Assembly (NCBI RefSeq): GCF_030247185.1
Contig: NC_080571.1
Location: 7,127,001-7,191,000 of the forward strand
Direction: 5' to 3'
DNA: 64,000 bases
DNA from: Malaya genurostris
Lineage: Eukaryota; Arthropoda; Insecta; Diptera; Culicidae
Made by a program: the position numbers and the translations under genes. The notes beneath the pieces were generated by a model, which was not told where the DNA came from, did no database searches, and saw nothing but the letters and a program-made list of their open reading frames with translations. Positions within the stretch are counted from its first letter, which is position 1. Each line of letters begins with the position of its first letter. Shown in pieces: positions 43,826 through 55,502 of this stretch.

Positions 43826-45840
43826 TAGAAAAAAGTGTCATATACCAATCGATTCAGCTCGACGAACTGAGCAAATGTCCGTGTGTGTGGGTCTGTACGT
43901 GTGTTGTCAGCAAAGAGGTCGAGATCTCAGAGATGGCTGGACCGATTTTGATCGGACTAGTTGCAAAATAAAGGTCTCCCCGTCACCCTGAACGCTATTG
44001 AATAGTTTTGAGATCGGATGTTCACTTTTTGTGTTATTCAAAGTTTTACGTTAAAATTTTGACAATATTCGTCGCACGTTTTTAGACTTCGCACGGTAAT
44101 AGCTATCCAACAAGCCATAGATTGTTAAAATCTATCAATTTTCAACGGAGTTTACGTTTTTTGGGATCTGGTTCGTAAAAAAAGTTTTGTGTAATGAATG
44201 TGGAAACCCCCAATCGCATGGCCATTTTCGGAACGGATGAGATAAGTGGGTGCAAGAAAATGATGTTTGGTATCGGTTCAAAATCCAAGATGGCGATTTC
44301 CGGTTTATCGATATTCCTTAAGCATTCTTACAATGTGGATATTTTCGGAACGGGATTGATGAGCAGATGACGGAAAACGATGTTTGAAGTGATTAGTTAC
44401 GGATTTAAATTTCGACATTCTAAAAATTAATATTGAGTCGAAAAGGTTCCTTTATCAGGAAGAAGAGATTGCCATACTGAAGAGGTGTACATTGTTTCAT
44501 CCGATTCGTAGAAAGTCGATCCTGTCAGTTTATCTGCTATTTATTTCTGGAATTGCTCATAAATGTTTAAATAATAATAAATAATATCCCTTTTTCTCAA
44601 TTACTTACAAAATTTTAAACCATATTCCGACGGGCCAGTTGACATGAGATGTTGACAAGTTTAAATAAAAACAAATGTGTCGTGATGAGAGTAACAGTAC
44701 TTTTTTCGACTTTATAACGTACACTAAAACAACTGAAATTATAAAATGAAAACAAAAAAAAATTGGAGAACACGTTTCATTGATTTGAAACCAAATTTTA
44801 ATGTTTGTGGTTGCTTCCAAATATTAGATTGAGACTTCCAGTTGTTCAATAAAATATTGAAAGCATACAATATAACTATAACAATATAAAATAATTATAG
44901 TTGTTCAGACGTATACCTACTTGTTATGATCATTTCGAAAATATAGTACAATATTCAAACAATAATGATTAGCAGAAAACACAAAGAATACCGATACAAC
45001 TGAACTCACCATTTTGATTTTTGAAGCGCTTTCAAACATAATTTCCCGGTATATACTCATCAAACCCGTCCCGAAAATACCCATATTGTAAATGTTTTTA
45101 AGCAATATCAAAGAACCGAAAGACGCCATCTTGGATTTCCGAACCACTTCAAACATCGTTTTCCGTCATCTACTCATCAATCCCGTTCCGAAAATACCCA
45201 TATTGTAGTAATTTCCATGGAGCCCGGAATTGTTTTCATTGGATGCCAAAACCTCTTTTTACGAAGTTGGTTCGTAGAAAAAGTTTACGTTATTTGGGAT
45301 TTGGTTCGCAAAAAGAGGTAACGTAAAAAAAGTGTTCGTAAACGGAGGTTTGGGTGTATATGTATTAAAAAGGTGGCAGTATTTGCAAATTCAAAATAAT
45401 TTCACATTTCTTTTGACTTATACTGATTGCAACAATAATTGCTGGAAGAACACAACTTCTTACACCCTTAAACCATTCGAAGAAGTTCGTCGAGATAAGA
45501 AAATTTGTGTGTGAAAAATAATTTTATTAATTTTTCTCCGAGATGGCTTGACTGATTTTTACAAACTTAGACTCATGTGAACAGTCTTATGCTCCCATAT
45601 AAGATTTCTGAATTTCATTTGGATCCAACTTCTGGTTCTGGAACTACAGGATGATATTTGTAATGAAATAAAACAATATCACTCAGTTTTCTAGTAGTTA
45701 GCTGAACCGATTTCGTCCATTCATCATTCAAATAAAAGGTCTTAAGGTTTCATAAAAACTGCTTGTTTTCTCAATCAGATCCGACTTTCGGTTCAGGAGA
45801 TACAGGGTGATAGTGTTAAAGTTTCACATAAATTTTGCTG
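43826..45840 (-). repeat. Decayed family-F-like and related repeats
   Basis: 43826-44110 carries GTCATATACC...CTCGACGAACTGAGC and GAGATGGCTGGACCGATTTT, a reversed F end. 44240-44440 and 45000-45215 are inverted versions of one ATGGCG/TTCGGAACGGGATTGATGAG repeat. 45520-45830 has reversed F units (CCGAGATGGCTTGACTG, GATCCAACTTCTGG, CCGACTTTCGGTTC). No genes are evident. Confidence 0.5.
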
Positions 45841-45960
45841 GGTTTGTCGGGTTCACAGATTTTGAGAGTCGATGACCAAATGAACTAATTTCAGTATTAC
45901 AGATACCCGGAGAGTACTCAAAAATTTTATGTTGAACGCACTTTGATTTCTCTAAGGTTG

Positions 45961-46043
45961 ATGTCAGAGTGAGCGCGGAACGCGATGCGAAGCGAAGCGA
46001 TTCAATGCAATGTACTGTTATCGCATCGCGTTCACTCTGACAT
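45961..46043. repeat. 83-bp hairpin with CpG-rich arms
   Basis: ATGTCAGAGTGA, a 7-nt insertion, then ACGCGATGCGA pairs perfectly with the right arm TCGCATCGCGTTCACTCTGA-CAT (23 bp). It stands out by base composition from the AT-rich surroundings. Likely a foldback miniature element. Confidence 0.7.
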
Positions 46044-46750
46044 GTTTGCTTTGATCAAATGCAACTAGCTCGCACGCGTGACGCTTTCATTCTGACAGCA
46101 ACTCAAGATGGCTACACTGATTTTTCATAAAATTCGAATCTAATGAAATGGTTAACAATCCATTAGGCGAATTTGATTGACCTAGACTACACCGATTTCC
46201 GGAATTCTGTTTCCGTGAGTATCGGGAATAGAGAAACTAAAAGAAGGCCAAAACGAATTTAATAAACAAAAATTCAAATTAAAATAAATGTATGATCCCG
46301 TATAACATTTGTGAATTTGATCCGGTTCCTACTTCCATTTTAGAAATTACAGAGTTTTTTAAATTCAAACCGTCATAGAAGATGACGATACTAAAAAAAT
46401 CTTCAAAGTTGTGCTCAAAACTATTTCAATTTATTCGTCATACTAATTCATGGACATACGAACTATTTTGTGTTATGCTGGATTCTGAATACCGTTTCTG
46501 GAAGTACCATAAATAATAACCAAAACTTCAAAGAGGACTTCTACAACTTAGAAATGCTTAATCGATTGTCTCAAGTTTAGATTGAAAGGAATAATTTAAG
46601 GGTTTCATACAGTCTCTATCTTCGATTCGTGTTACAGTTCCAAAATTTTAACTACAAGTCATTTAAAACTACGGTGATTAAAATAATTTCATGACCTGCT
46701 CCACTGTCTGCTGATGAAGGAATGAATTCCAGATTCTCGAGATGAAGCAA
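46044..46750. other. Unassigned DNA
   Basis: No gene or repeat identified. Confidence 0.4.
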
Positions 46751-46942
46751 TTAGCCTCCATTGTCTCGTTCCGAATCGAAAAGCGCTTGAAAAAAATCCT
46801 CTACTTTCTTGTGTTCATGGGATAGTATTTTATCATATTTCTTCCACTGCAGTCTTTCTGCTGTGACTTCAGGATCTCCTTGAACGATTTTATCACACAA
46901 GATACGGACAATTTGTCGCTTACCAGCTTTTTCGCGATCCAC
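46751..46942 (-). pseudogene. Protein-like fragment next to a transposon-type end (unknown family)
   Basis: The 63-aa frame (MDREKAGKRQIVRILCDKIV..., charged and helical in look, ending FQALFDSERDNGG) reads more like real protein than most frames here. At 46966 it abuts GGAGAGACCAGGGCTAGAGC, similar to the GGGGAGACCAGGGCTAG end of the element at 18918. It may be a piece of a transposon-encoded protein. I do not recognise the family. Confidence 0.25.
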
Positions 46943-47148
46943 CTGGCCTGGATTTTCAACAACTAGGAGAGACCAGGGCTAGAGCGGACTGCTTAAATAT
47001 CCTACAAACCACCAATTGTTTTAATCCATGGATTGACTTTGTAAACACAGTTTCGTGTGAAAGGCAGATGTCACTTATCTGGATGACACTGAGTCAACTC
47101 AGACTGTTTATGTTAAAACGTGCACATTTTTCACAATAATTATTAATC

Positions 47149-47357
47149 CGGGTTCGTGGTTTAATGCATAGGGCACTGGTCCTTCAAACCAGTTGCGGTA
47201 CGTGCGAAGCCCCGACCTGGAAGGATTCGTAGTGTCAATAGGATCGTAGCATCAACCATGCAATGGTTCTGAACGCTAAGAATCGGCTTCGAAGTCTGTT
47301 GGAACAGAAGGTCAAAGTTCACAAAAGGAATGTAATACCAAGGCTTTGGCTTTGATT
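47149..47357 (+). mobile_element. tRNA-derived SINE (family G), copy 1
   Basis: CGGGTTCGTGGTTTAATGCA (A-box region) and GTGCGAAGCCCCGACCTGG (degraded B-box), then a body with AGTCTGTTGGAACAGAAGG and an end AAGGCTTTGGCTTTG. Copy 2 at 50137-50339 has the same structure. Confidence 0.7.
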
Positions 47358-47869
47358 AGGTTTTTTTTTAATATTGTGGTTTTTTTTATATACTTGATAT
47401 CTGTGCATCGTAACTATGCGACGGATTGATTAACGCTCTTGAAAGTCAAATCGTGCTGAATTCAAATTTTTATAGCATCTCGAAAATGAATAATTTAGGA
47501 CTTGAAATTATTATCGATTATTTATAATTTTGTCACCATTTCATTTCTTATCGCTTATAAAAACTAGATTTTCTATAAATTTAAATAAACTGTTCATTAT
47601 TTGTGACGAAACAATGAAATAGTCTTCAATAGAAACTATAAAATCAGTTTCAACATCAAAGATTTGGTACAGTAGGACGTATAGTCAAGAGAGTAGCTAT
47701 ATTTCTCTTGAGTAGGACTATGATTCACAAAAGGTACAATCAAACATACAATCCATTCGAACATGGTTTCATTTTCTTCACGCTCTTTGAGATATCTTGA
47801 ACTTTGATGCCCTACTGTATTCGTACTTTATTTTTGTATGAATCTTTGAAGTCCGTTTTAGCCCCATAG
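47358..47869. other. Unassigned DNA
   Basis: AT-rich; no feature recognised. Confidence 0.4.
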
Positions 47870-48019
47870 TCCAAACATCAAGACCTAACAAGTTAATAAC
47901 AAAAACTTGTTTTCGTAGCAAGTGCTGATGTAAGTCTGGTCTCGTTAGTAGTTAAAATATCAAAATTTTCTAACCAGTATCAAAATGAGAAATAGTTTAG
48001 ATACGACATGTTGATCGGG
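47870..48019 (-). mobile_element. TA-type miniature element Q, copy 3
   Basis: The reverse complement reads CCCGATCAACATGTCGTATC ... CAGACTTACATCAGCACTTG ... TTGTTATTAACTTGTTAGGT, as in copy 2. The left end is degraded. Confidence 0.6.
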
Positions 48020-48069
48020 AGGGAATTTAGGTCGGTCACTTCATCGCGACTTGGTACAAAAACTGATGC

Positions 48070-48247
48070 ATATTTTTCCAAATCACAAATTGGGATACAA
48101 TCAGTATCTAACGGTGAAAATAGATTGGAAAATTGACATGTAAACGCAATCATGTAATGAAAACCGCCGCGAAAATGTTACCGCAAAGACGGGACTCGAA
48201 TGCGTAGCTAACTCCCAACTGGGAAAATTGTATTACCTTTTAAATAA
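48070..48247 (-). mobile_element. tRNA-derived SINE (family S), copy 2
   Basis: On the minus strand: GCAGGGTTATTTAAAAGGTA, TTTTCCCAGTTGGGAGTTAG (anticodon-arm-like), GCATTCGAGTCCCG (B-box), CTTTGCGGTAACATTTTCG, then TTACATGATTGCGTTTAC as in the copy at 13.8-14.2 kb. It lacks the Q insertion in its head and so shows the uninterrupted arrangement. Confidence 0.6.
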
Positions 48248-49602
48248 CCCTGCACATGAAAACACATGAAGAGAAAGTCCATTTGTTTACTGTTCAACTG
48301 GAATAGGGTTTTGTAAAATTGCATCGCTTACGAAATTTCTTCGCTATTGAAGCTGATAATTTTCGTTGAGCAGTTATTTCTATGTTTACATTACTAGCTT
48401 CGATTGGATCGTTCGACTAAAACACCCACATGAGCTGTATGATTTTTCGGGAAACTCCACAACTTTTCTGTTTCTCATTTTCGGCTAGCTTCAACACACA
48501 GCTATTCCCTGGAGAGAACCTTTTATAAACACAAAATATCGGAGTAAGCAAAAAGTCAAAATTACAACCGTTAGTTTTAAGTTTAGAACAATATCTCCCA
48601 GCCTGGTCTAACATATACGTTAAGTGTTACGTGTGATTATAAATCGTTTGGATACATGTATGGATTTATACCAAGCACCAAAAACATGTCATAGAAAATT
48701 GAAAATTAGAAAGTTGTACATTCCAACACCGGGTTAGCAATGAATAAATTAGAGATTTTTTCGGTAAACAGAGCTCGCTTCGTCCATCGGAGAATCTCAA
48801 TACATTAGAGTTGCTCATTCGACAGCAGACGCCTTATATTTTCATTTGAATGATTGCATTACTAGCCTGTTCTATCAATTTTCTACTGAAACGTCAAAAC
48901 GGTTCCTTCCATTAGTGCGAGATCAAGGCTAATAATGTGGATGTAAGCAGATTGAGCCTGACCGTGAAAGAATTCATCATTCTTTACGTTTCGTACTTGA
49001 CTCGTCAGTGTAGAGTAGCTTGAATTGAGCTACCTAGTGCAAATTTAACAATTCAATTTGAAACGCTTAGTAATTTTGTGACCTGGGGTCGCTCCCAGCG
49101 TAGGTTTCGTCAGTGCTGCGTACGGAGTACGTAAAGTCTGACAACTTTTTACCCTATTTTGGAATTGCTCATTGAGTATTCTGTGACTGCCTAGGCAACT
49201 TTCTCTGTTTCTTTCTCTTTTATCAATATCAAACTAGCTATGGATTATTAGAGGAGAAAAAATACAAAAAGTAAAGACCCGTAATACTCAAGGAAGAATG
49301 AGAATGTGAAACTGGAGGGTAAGGTCTATCGTTCAAAAACATAAATTCAAATGTTTCGCATTATACAAAGCATCATTCGATCAAGATTTTGTCATTTTTT
49401 CTTGGAAATATATTCTGAAACAATTTTCGAGAGCGCATATTAAAAATTATAATTTGAGGTGTCCACTGTATCTCAGCGCAAAATTATCAAAAGTCAAAAA
49501 ATCAAAGCAATATAGTTTTTCTAGACCCATACTTTTTAATTTGATTTTGTATTAATCTATTTAATTTTTGGTGATTATTTACAATCAAAACTGTGATTTT
49601 TC
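48248..49602. other. Unassigned DNA
   Basis: No recognised gene or repeat. Confidence 0.4.
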
Positions 49603-50520
49603 AGAAAAATCCTGTTTTAATCCACCTAGTGGTGTAATGATGCCTTTCTCATGTATAATATTGTGGTATTCTATTCAAAACTTTTCTCTTCGATTTTTGA
49701 AAGAAACTAAGGAGTTGCTTGTGCATTTACTAGTATAACATACATAATGAAACAGTGCTTTACTCGCGTAGGTCATCCTTAAGAAAACGAACTAGGTTCA
49801 CTATTATATGCACTTCCGGCACCGGAACCCGAGAACTGGTACAATTGAAGTAGGTTCGTACGGCCACCAACTAACATGACGTTCAAACGCTACTAGTTTT
49901 TATTCAAATTTTTAAGATTTTATAAAATTTTGCCATCGTACTGTAAGTGACGATTTAAATGTTGGTTGTATACGAAAATATGCAGTAATTTTTGGTAGGA
50001 CTATAAGACCTTTAATTTATGCCTAAGATTGGGAATAGCGGGTTTGAGTTCAGTGTACAACATTGTTTAATGTTATTGTTTCGCCGGTTTAAGTGACGGT
50101 GTACAATATTGAACACACTTTACCCTATATTATTTCCGGGTTGGCGGTTCAATGCATAGGACGCTGGTCGTACAAGCCAGTTGTCGTATGTTCGAGCCCC
50201 GACCTGGAAGGATTCTTTGTGTCAGTAGAATCCATAGTACTAGCCATGCAATGATTCTGTACACTAAGAATCGACTGTGAAGTCTGTTGAAACAGAAAGG
50301 ACAAATTCCACAAAAGGAATATAAAGCCAGGGCTTTGCTTTTACCCTGTAACTCCGGAACCGGAAGTCGGATCCGGATGAAATTCAGGAATTCCGTATGG
50401 GTCCATGAGACCTTTCATTTGAATCTAAGTTTGTCAAAATCGGTTCAGCCATTTCGGAGAAAACCTAGTGAGATTATTTGACACATACACACCCACACAC
50501 ACACACACAAATTTGAAAAT
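49603..50520 (+). repeat. Foldback-ended repeat F, copy 4, hosting a SINE
   Basis: Left end AATCCTGTTTTAATCCACCT then AGTGGTGTAATGATGCC. After the SINE it resumes TAACTCCGGAACCGGAAGTC, the TTTGTCAAAATCGGTT unit and a CA tract (50482-50510). The right end is not preserved. Confidence 0.72.
50137..50339 (+). mobile_element. tRNA-derived SINE (family G), copy 2
   Basis: CCGGGTTGGCGGTTCAATGC (A-box), GTATGTTCGAGCCCCGACC (good B-box), end CAGGGCTTTGC. Possible target duplication TTTACCCTATA (50119-50129) and TTTACCCTGTA (50340-50350). The repeat-F host also has this phrase at unit starts, so the duplication is not certain. Confidence 0.75.
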
Positions 50521-51100
50521 AATTGGTGAAGTAGTTTTTAACCTTCCGTCTGACAAATATTTTGATACCTTCGGTCTGACTGATGGGTCTGGCCAGACTC
50601 CTATTCATTTACGTGTATATTTATACATTTCGGTATAAATTAGAAGTGTATTCAGGTTCATTTTTATACAAACCATGTATATTTCGTTTCTTACATTTCT
50701 TACTCATCATGGCATATGATTTTCTGAAATCTTGTAAAAGTATAGATATTACTCGGGAAAATTGGAATAAAAAAACCAGTAATGTTTTTGAGTGGTTTTT
50801 AAATTTTATTTTATAGAAACGTATATTGAGTTTACAAAAGAGATTTTCATGAAATATGATCTGAACATTTTTTGTGAGTTTGTCGTTGTAGTATTTATGC
50901 AAACAAAACATATGTATTGAACCTTTGAATGCTGCTGGCAAACTGGAGATGAACAATTTGAAGCAATAAAAACGAGTTTTTCAGTGATTATTTGATTGCG
51001 CTCCAAATAATTCACAAGTGTTAGATATTCAAATTTTATTCGATATACTGATAATATTAGACTACAACAACAGAATAGTATTCTCAACATTTGTTACTTA
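50521..51100. other. Unassigned DNA, possibly the 3' flank of the ITmD37E relic
   Basis: No convincing frame. The terminal repeat of the transposon was not located. Confidence 0.4.
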
Positions 51101-52022
51101 GCCATTGTGGACTAGCTGGCGCACCTTCTTGCGATCGTTCCTCATTAAATTCCGTACAGACTTCTTGGCGACAATGCCCAACATTCCTCAATTGGTCGAA
51201 GTTGTGGGCAATTTGGTGGATTCATGTCTTTTGGGACGAAAGTGACATTTTTGGTAGTACACCATTCTACCGTTGATTTAGAGTAGTGGCAAGAAGCAAG
51301 ATCTGGCCTGAAGACAACAGGATCCTTGTGGCTTCGAATCATGGGTAGAAGTCGTTTTTGTAAACATTCCTTGATGTATATTTCGCTGTTCATTAAAGCA
51401 GTGGTGATGAAGGGTTTCGAAATCTTTCCGCGGCTACAAATTGCTTGCCAGGCCATAGCTTTCTTACCAATTTTTCGACTTCAATCGATGTCTGGGACTG
51501 GTTTAACACTTGCCCTTTTCGCACCGTATAATATATCCTGGCAAGGATTTGTAATCGAGTTTCACGTAGGTTTCGTCTTCCATGATTATGCAGTTCAAAT
51601 TTCCAGCAAGAACCGTATTGTACAGCTTTCGAACCTTCGGCCTGATCGATGCTTCTTGTTTCGGAACACGTTTTGGTTGTTTCTGCTTCTTATAGGTTCG
51701 AAGATTCAAACGTTCTTTAGCACGAAGAACATTTGACTTCGAAGTGCCCACGTTTTTGGCCACATCCCGAACTGAAACCTCCTTCTTTTGATCGAACGCC
51801 TTCAATATACGTTTATCCAACTGAGGGTTAGCAGGACCTTTTATTCGACCCGTTTTCGGTTTATCCTCAAATGTGTTATCCTCATCGAACTTCCTGATTG
51901 CATTTCGCACGGCTTTTTCCCTTACTCCTTCCATTTTTGCTATCTTTCTCAGTGACAGTCCGCGTTCTATGCACCATTTGTACCATTATTTTTCGACGTT
52001 GTTCTGCTGAAAGTCCACGCAT
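51101..52022 (-). pseudogene. ITmD37E-type transposase pseudogene
   Basis: Minus strand, in order: MRGLSAEQRRKIMVQ (start at 52022), a frameshift, RGLSLRKIAKMEGV (helix-turn-helix region), KAVRNAIRKFDEDNTFEDKP, KRILKAFDQKKEVSVRDVAK, LYNTVLAGNLNCIIMEDETY. After another frameshift near 51503 come MAWQAICSRGKISKPF, VVFRPDLASCHYSKSTVEW and MNPPNCPQLRPIEECWAL. Thirty-seven residues lie between the Asp of RPDLAS and the Glu of RPIE, the D37E spacing of the family. MEDET holds the first Asp. After EECWAL about 30 codons are missing before KKSVRNLMRNDRKKVRQLVH, which ends at 51101. With two frameshifts and a deletion it is dead. The family was described from mosquitoes, which supports the host assignment. 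Confidence 0.85.
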
Positions 52023-52607
52023 TTCGAAACAAACTAATGAAAACGAATAAACAACTGCACAAGTGGTTCGAGAAGAGTGTAAACAACAGGGTGCAGCCAT
52101 AAAAATTGACAGATTCTGAACCATTGCGAAATGGCAGCGGTTTTTGGTTGCGTCCATACCTTCTGGGACAGTCTTGAATTTTATAAAAACCTTAGCAAAT
52201 ATTTTCAAAGTTAGTATTCCTTATGCAAATTTTTCCGTAGAATCGATTTATGATAGTTAGAAGATCCGCAAAATTCACTATCATGCCCGTTTTGCTCCAA
52301 ATCCTCTTTTTTCTGACTTTACTTCGAAAACTGACTGTGAAACACTGGAAAAAAATGAATTCGACCAATCGGAAGGTATTCCTGACATGTTCATAAGTTA
52401 GATGAATGGATTGTTTTTAATAATATTGACCGCAAATAACTGTATTCTGTTTTACGCCCAGTCATCTTCTTCCATGAGTTTACAGAAAAAAAGTTCTACT
52501 GATCGGTGTTTGGACCAATTGGTTAAACAAGACAGTTCTATATTTCGCATATAACCTCAAAAAATAATTAACAGATATGATCGCATGCTTCGTAATACAT
52601 CGTTCTA
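52023..52607. other. Unassigned DNA, 5' flank of the ITmD37E relic
   Basis: Nothing recognised apart from the TA at 52606-52607 that flanks the next element. Confidence 0.4.
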
Positions 52608-53858
52608 CACGGAACGACCGAAATTAGCTCTGTGCCTAATTCGTATTACTGTTTTTGAATTAGTTAATTTTAACAACAAAATTTCCAAAATAACTATGAA
52701 ATTAGTTAAAATTGAGAATTTACTTTGCTGGAAAAAACTATTATTTTTAGAGAATTAGTTTAGTTGGCGAATATCCTGGACAAAAACCAGCAATATTTAA
52801 ATCCAACACGAAATTCTCATTGACAACTAATTTGTTATTAAAATCAGAAAAATTTGTTTCTATTTTCTATCACCATCAGTACTGAAGGACAGCACAAAGA
52901 ACACAAAAATGAAATTGGTTTTATTAACAAGTTTATTAGCCAAAAAACCATGAGAAGTGTCAAAGCAAAACAATCCATTAAAAAGCTAAAAAGGACAGTA
53001 TTGTGAAACTGCTTGCAAATTGTTCAGATGTTTTTCGCATGTGTTACGATATATCCATATATAAATTTCTAAACCGATATGTAAAATGACATAAACTGTC
53101 AGTGGAAAGTGTATTTATTAAGAATTTGTGCGCATTTGAAGCAATTGTGGGTAATAATGTTTTTACGCGAAACAGTGAAGTGAGTTTCGAATGTTGCACT
53201 CTAATTGTACACGTCAAATGATGTTTTTTGTATCTTCCAACCTTCCGGGCTACGCCGTCCGGTGTATTACTTGTATTCGGTTTTTGTTTTCCGAGTGCTC
53301 AAAGTTTTCAGTGAGAGAGTTGATTTCGCGAAGTCGAATGAAGAAAGCAGCGATTTAGAAGAAAAATTTTCAGAAAAAAGTTTATGTTTCGTTTATGCCT
53401 TTTTCTCCAATACAACATCGTATTTATACCTGCCAATATAGAAAAGACTACCGCGACTGAAATATTTTTCGGTAGTAGTGTGCCATCTAGTGGCTAGTAG
53501 TCATTACGGTGTCAACATTTTTTCGGTGACAGAGCGCCATTTAGCTGCAAATTGCAGAAACCAATTCAACCATTTATGTTGGTTGAAAACAACGTTTCAT
53601 TTTTCTAATTCAACTAAAAAATTAGTTGAATGGATATCAAGTGTGCCTTAGCTAAGAAATTACAGCACGTTTAATTGGTGAATTCAACTAAAAAAAAATA
53701 GCCATTTCAACAAATATTTTATTATTATTAAGGGAATTAGAATTAAAAAATCTAACCTAGCAAAAGTAAGATTTTTTTAGTTGTCTCAAAAAATAACTAA
53801 CTAAAATCAGAAAATCAACTAATTTTTTCGCCAAAATGCTGATTTCGGTCTTTCCGTG
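52608..53858 (+). mobile_element. TA-type miniature element, copy A (1251 bp)
   Basis: Ends CACGGAACGACCGAAATTAG and, reversed, CACGGAAAGACCGAAATCAG, flanked by TA at 52606-52607 and 53859-53860. The interior is non-coding. Copy B (62189-63376) is about 95% identical by eye, lacks about 62 bp present here (52892-52953 region) and lies in the same orientation. The TA target and inverted ends fit a Tc1/mariner-type non-autonomous element. Confidence 0.9.
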
Positions 53859-53898
53859 TACCCCAATTTTCCCACAAATATAATTTTATGTTGAATTC

Positions 53899-54546
53899 AG
53901 ATTTATAGTCCCGAAGCAGATACAATATGACCTACCAATATTGGTTCGTATTACGTAGAAAACTTCAGTGATCCAAGTACACATAATGGAAATGACAATA
54001 CTAGTCCGTTTAACCCTCTTTACCCCATTGTATGTCAAAAGTTGTATCTTTGGGTGAACTTTCTTTGGCATACCGAAAGCAGGTTGATTGCGGTTGATAA
54101 AAATCGATTGATATTACGAAAAAAGACCTAAAAATAAGATTACAAATGAATTCAATGGCCGCACGAATCTTGTTATATCGTTTCACCACAATTTATCCTT
54201 TACCTGAGTCTTAAGATTTAGCTCCACATTTGAAGAATAAATTTTCGACGGTGAAGGATCTTTCTTCTTGCTTGCGGCCATTGAATTCATTTGTAATTTT
54301 ATTCTTAGGTCTTTCTTTGTAATATCAATCGATTTGCATCAATCGCAATCAGCCTGCTTTCAGTATGCGAAAGAAAGTTTAATCAGAAATACGACTTTTG
54401 ATATAAACTAGGGTAAAACGGGTTAAACAGGCTAGTACTGTCATTCCCATTGTGTTGAATTGGATCACAGTGTTTTATACGTAGTATGAACCAATATTGA
54501 TAGATCGTACTGGATCTGCTTTTGGATTGTAGATCATATTTCTACT
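53899..54546. repeat. Large foldback: two ~270-bp inverted arms and a ~110-bp loop
   Basis: Left arm (about 53899-54166) and right arm (about 54280-54546) are inverted copies at roughly 80-85%. Both contain TACAAATGAATTCAATGGCCGC next to the loop and a CAATATTGGTTC phrase further out. No clear target duplication was found. The arms are too diverged to be a recent inverted duplication. Confidence 0.8.
54204..54281 (-). CDS. Possible first coding exon in the foldback loop (uncertain)
   Basis: From an ATG at 54281 the frame reads MAASKKKDPSPSKIYSSNVE then LNLKTQ, and ends exactly at a good donor (CTCAG|GTAAAG) in phase 0. The mirrored left arm keeps the ATGGCCGCA start but diverges immediately after it. 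It may be the remnant 5' exon of a gene captured or carried by the foldback element. Lysine-rich starts like this are common by chance, so confidence is low. Confidence 0.2.
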
Positions 54547-54881
54547 AAATATTATAACTAGAAAAGAAATGGGGTAAAATGGTACAACGAGTTTTCTGCT
54601 GTCATTAAAACTATATGAACTCGATTTGTTATACTTTTTTACATAAGAAACACTTCGCTTTTCTGCAAGTTCTTCGGTTTTATGCTATTTAGTTAAGCTT
54701 GAATACAATGCAGTATAAACAGGGAACTTGGGGTAAAATTAACATGATAGCGTTTACTGACAATTTTACACCAAAAAAGTGCTTTGTGCACGGAGAACCC
54801 GCAGATCACAAAATTACAATATTGCAATTGTTGTTTCACGCCCTGGTTATTTCAACTAAAATTTTTTTTTTTTTTTTTTTT

Positions 54882-55502
54882 CAATTATATAATTTATTAA
54901 GGCACACTGCTTAAGCTCTAAGATGCCAAGGGCTTTTTCTAATTTTAATTAACAAATAACTTAAAACTAGGATAGTATATTAAGATAATGTAATGACTTT
55001 GGCAGATCCCGCCTTCAGCTGGCAATCGGCACCGGCCGGCGTACTGAATGTAACACGTTGGTAAGTATCTTGGTATTAGCCGCTTTTTTCTGTCCGTGTG
55101 GGTTCGCGGGGAACACCCCCAGGCTACGAATACCAGGCGGGTGGCCCATATTCATCTCATAGACTACAGCGGCCGTCCGTGGGCAATGATGATGATGTTA
55201 CGGAGGAAAATGAAAAAAAAGAAATATATACAGAGAAGTAAATATTACGGAGAACAGAGTAAAAAGGGGATATGGGAACAAAATGACTAAGAACGACAAA
55301 GATCTAATTAGTTGACATCGAGATGGTGAAAAAACGTGGGAGGGGGAAGCAGAAAATTTAGTGACAGCAGGAAGATCTTGTTAGTTCCAATGAAGATGGT
55401 GGACAGACGAGGGATGGGGAGATTCGGGCGGATGTTAGTGTCGAACCTGTGGGTGGAGTTTCTTCTTAGCATCAGTCGAGGAACAGGGGTAACTAACGCA
55501 GA
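54882..55502 (-). other. 3' UTR of the I-like retrotransposon
   Basis: About 620 bp between the ORF2 stop and the poly(A) run. It contains a purine-rich stretch on the plus strand (55190-55300) and no frame. The end before the tail reads AATTATATAATTTATTAAGG on the plus strand. Confidence 0.8.
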
